A stretch of DNA of 64,000 nucleotides. Origin: Syncephalis fuscata (Eukaryota; Zoopagomycota; Zoopagomycetes; Zoopagales; Piptocephalidaceae). The translations under genes were made by a program, and so were the position numbers. Position 1 is the first letter of the stretch. Every line of letters starts with the position of its first letter. The notes beneath the pieces are model-generated. The model had not been told where the DNA came from. It made no database searches and saw nothing but the letters and a program-made list of their open reading frames with translations. Location of the stretch: the NCBI GenBank assembly GCA_025786725.1, contig JAHLTZ010000029.1:186001-250000 (forward strand), given 5' to 3'. Positions 61,238-64,000 of this stretch are shown here, piece after piece.

Positions 61238-62235
61238 ATGGAACAGATTAAAGATTATACCTCTGCATTTGAAGATGTGCTTGACAAAATTGCTTCTCCA
61301 TTGAAGCCACATATTCCAGTTATTGGTCGATTCCTACTGGTGGTGACCTTTTTCGAAGATGCGCTCCGTCTTGTATTCCAGTGGACAAGTCAGCTAAACT
61401 ATCTTATCTATACTCAGGGTATGCCTAGTTTCATTGCCTACCTGTTCCTTATCTACAACATTCTTGTAAGTAATAGTTGTAGGAATAGTAATCTATAGTG
61501 TGTGTGTGTGCACATACATATATATAGATGCAGTGTTGTAAACGTAAAATATTAATTGACGCGCACGTACACGAGCTTTATATTTTGTATTAGCTATTTA
61601 TTAACTACTTGATAATAACATTTTGACAATAATGATATAATTTATAGGCTATGACAATTGCCGGTGGTATGGCCATCGGAAAGAAGCGTACCGAAGTTGC
61701 TGTGGGCGTTCTATTTTCCACAGTCATTATCCAGGCACTCGGCTATGGTCTAGTATTTGAATGGCACTTTTTGCTACGTAGCGTTTCGATTATTGGTGGC
61801 TTGCTTATGTTGCTGGCCGATTCGCTTGCTCGTCGCAAGACACTATTTGCCGGTCTACCTTCCGTCAGCGAGACCGACAAAGCAACCTACTTGCAACTTG
61901 CCGGCCGTATTCTCCTTGTCTTCTTGTTCCTTTCTTTCATTCTGTCGGAGGACACGTCAGCACTTCGTATTGCCTTTTCGGTTATCGGTTTTGTTGCTTG
62001 TGTCATGGTCGTTGTAGGCTTTAAGGCCAAGTGGTCAGCCTTTTTCCTTGTTATCTTCTTATCCATCTTCAACATTATCATCAACAACTGGTGGAGTTTC
62101 GACAACGACCATCCACACTACGACTTTGTCAAATACGACTTTTTCCAAATCCTAAGCATTGTTGGCGGTCTTATATTGTTGGTCAACCAAGGACCAGGCA
62201 GTCTATCGGTAGACGAGAAGAAGAAGCAGTTCTAA
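61238..62235 (+). CDS. ERV29: SURF4/Erv29 cargo receptor
   Basis: ER-Golgi cargo receptor that loads soluble secretory proteins into COPII vesicles. Two exons split by a 180-nt intron (about 61,467-61,648). Starts MEQIKDYTSAFEDVLDKIAS. Conserved: PVIGRFLLVVTFFEDALRLV, FQWTSQLNYL, AGGMAIGKKRTEVAVGVL, then YGLVFEWHFLLRSVSIIGG. The GRILLVFLFLSFIL and NIIINNWWSFDNDHPHYDF segments follow, then FFQILSIVGGLILLVNQGPG. The C-terminus KKKQF carries a dilysine ER-retrieval signal (KKQF). About seven transmembrane segments. Length, about 270 residues, fits the family. Confidence 0.95.
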
Positions 62236-62610
62236 GTCTTTTTTCATACTAATTTCAATGCATTATTGAAATCGCATGATTTTGAGTTAATAAAAAGTGC
62301 GTGTGTGTATGTGCGTATGGCTAATAATAACAATAATAGCAATAATACTTGATAGTAATTGGTACTAGTAATATTGTAATAGTATTTAATAATAATATTA
62401 ATAATAATGGTAATAATGTAATAGTAGTTGTTGTAATTTATAACAACAGGGGTCTATAAACTGTATAGTTTTTGTTAAAATTTTATTTTATTTTTTCATA
62501 CTACAAAATTGGCGCGTTGTTTGACGAACTGCCGCTGGTACCTTCTCTTTCTTATTCACTCCTGCTGCCACCGCTTGTTGTTGCGCAAGATTGACAGGAC
62601 ATTTGTCGAC

Positions 62611-64000
62611 ATGACTTCGTAAGTATACAGTTGTATGGTTGATTAACAGTTGTATAGCAAGAGAGGACACTTTCGTCTCTGCTATAGGTGCGCGGCTCGT
62701 CCGGCCAGTGAACAGTGTCCGTCATACTATATCTACAATTGTGTAGCAATAGTATGCGCAAACACTGTTTCCACCGCCTACTGCTTTGTAAAACAAAGCA
62801 AGTAGTGAATCTCCATCGATCTGGTCAGATCATTGACAGTACCAATTGTCTATTGACTGATCGGGATTTGAGAATAGGATAGCAACGGCTAACGCCAAAT
62901 GCATCCTTTTCTTTAAATAAATGCTTTTTGATCATCACTGTTGCAATTATAGTCTACTGGCTGTATGTTATGATTGCAACTAGTGGTGCATCTAAACTCC
63001 CGGATGCGCTGTATTAATTGCATGCGTGTATCTGGGGATATGTTGGTGCAAATTAGAGACAGCATGTACTGTCATCTTTTGCTTCAATGAAATGCATTCG
63101 TTCGGAAGGCCTACATCAATCTGTGGTGTTTATTTGCATATAAAGCAAATGATATACATCCAGCATACATGATTGTATGGCTACCGCCGACGTATTTGCC
63201 GCCACCAGCATTATGCTGCTGTGTGTGTGCGTTACCTGGCTTGCGTGTCTACCGTGTACTGAACTGTTATCTTTCTTTCTTATAGCACCACCACTGCTAC
63301 CATCAAGCAGGTCCTCGCCCCAGAGACCTTGCTCAAGAAGCGTCAGGTCAACGAGAAGACCCGCGCTGCCAAGGTTGCCGCCGCCGCTAAGAAGCGCATT
63401 GTAAGTAGTAATATCATGGATGATTTGTTGTATATTAGTAGAAGCATATAGCATATATAGCATTCAAACACATTGCAATGATGACATTCTTTTTCAGGAC
63501 GGCTAGCTACGGCGATGTTGCTCTGTTAACCATCTTTCGGGACTGAAGCAATGTGTTTATATGCTATATACTATATGCTATATACTTTACAACTATTAAT
63601 GCATAGCATTTATACTTGTTTAACACTCACTAACCAACTATAATTGCTTTTATAGGCTGCCCGCAAGGTCCGCAGCGATATCTTCAAGCGTGCCCAGCAA
63701 TACGTCAAGGAGTACCGCCAGAAGGAGCGTGAAGTCATCCGCCTTAAGCGTGTTGCTCGCACTGACTCCAACTACTATGTCCCAGCTGAGGCCAAGGTTG
63801 TCTTTGTCGTCCGCATCAAGGGTATCATGAAGATGGCCCCCAAGCCACGCAAGGTTCTCCAGCTTTTGCGTTTGCGCCAAATCAACAACGGTGTCTTCCT
63901 TCGCATGACCAAGGCCACCGCCAACATGCTCAAGTTGGTCGAGCCATACGTCACCTATGGCGAGCCAAACCTTAAGTCCGTTCGCGAATTGATCTACAAG
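62611..64000 (+). CDS. RPL7: 60S ribosomal protein uL30 (L7), 3' end beyond window
   Basis: Part of the large ribosomal subunit. Exon 1 is only 8 nt (62,611-62,618, ATG ACT TC), exon 2 is 63,286-63,400 and exon 3 runs from 63,656 past the window edge. Sequence: [20 protein letters not shown], then [20 protein letters not shown], then [60 protein letters not shown], and [20 protein letters not shown]. Codons are GC-rich and C-ending, unlike neighbouring genes, as expected for a highly expressed gene. Intron 1 is long (667 nt) and intron 2 (255 nt) carries a snoRNA. Confidence 0.96.
63473..63555 (+). ncRNA. Intronic box C/D snoRNA, snR39/snR59-like
   Basis: In RPL7 intron 2. C box ATGATGA (63,480-63,486), D box CTGA (63,545-63,548) and flanking arms CATTGC / GCAATG that form a perfect terminal stem. 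The 13 bases just upstream of the D box (ACCATCTTTCGGG) are complementary to the conserved large-subunit rRNA stretch CCCGAAAGATGGT (recalled, near position 805 of yeast 25S). Counting five bases from the D box places the predicted 2'-O-methyl on the G of CCCG. Yeast RPL7 introns host snR39 and snR59, which guide in the same stretch, so host and target appear conserved. Confidence 0.82.

Noticed and set aside
62619-63285. A second snoRNA in RPL7 intron 1
   Set aside because: There are loose C-box and D-box look-alikes, but no pairing terminal stem and no recognisable antisense element.
1-64000. tRNA genes, transposons and viral genes
   Set aside because: I looked for B-box-like GGTTCGA words, terminal repeats, and transposase or reverse-transcriptase motifs on both strands and found none that I could support.

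Overview
This window comes from a fungal nuclear genome. It is AT-rich, and its genes are split by many short introns (mostly 40-110 nt, GTAAGT-type donors, TAATAG-type acceptors). The gene set includes fungus-typical proteins: Uds1-domain coiled-coil proteins, an STR2-type cystathionine gamma-synthase, Icp55, Hpm1, Efm5 and Tad1. The mix, with a long ELYS-like nucleoporin and a TBRG1-like FYRN/FYRC protein, suggests an early-diverging (zygomycete-grade) fungus rather than a yeast. That placement is inference.

Layout. 1-13 kb: the edge of one gene, an AGFG-like Arf-GAP, a class I methyltransferase, tRNA adenosine deaminase Tad1, a mitochondrial-looking membrane protein and a long ELYS-like nucleoporin. 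13-24 kb: an alpha/beta hydrolase, a small Cys-rich secreted protein, the FYRN/FYRC protein, Ebp2 and Hpm1. 24-31.5 kb: two tandem Uds1-type coiled-coil genes. 31.6-36.3 kb: a 2.4-kb tandem duplication of cystathionine gamma-synthase. 37-41 kb: an AT-rich accessory island of secreted-protein genes. 43-64 kb: ordinary housekeeping genes (7TM protein, asparaginase, Icp55, Efm5, MGST3, a TFIIIC subunit, Yif1, a WD40 protein, Surf4/Erv29 and ribosomal protein uL30/RPL7 with an intronic box C/D snoRNA).

The standout is the minus-strand gene at 38,854-41,000. A signal-peptide exon is followed by about 20 related introns spaced about 83 bp apart. They are separated by micro-exons, 17 of them exactly 3 nt long, and end in an exon with a transmembrane helix and cytoplasmic tail. 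Joined, the pieces give one open 110-residue type I membrane protein. Every internal exon is a multiple of three, so any exon subset keeps the frame. I know of no described array of single-codon exons; the closest analogues are schistosome micro-exon genes and aphid bicycle genes.

The same region and other intergenic stretches hold several small secreted proteins whose signal peptides end in V-D-A, two of them sharing a promoter motif. Many conserved genes carry single-base frame breaks at short homopolymers, always one base short. I read these as sequence or assembly error rather than biology, so protein lengths below are approximate where a break is noted.
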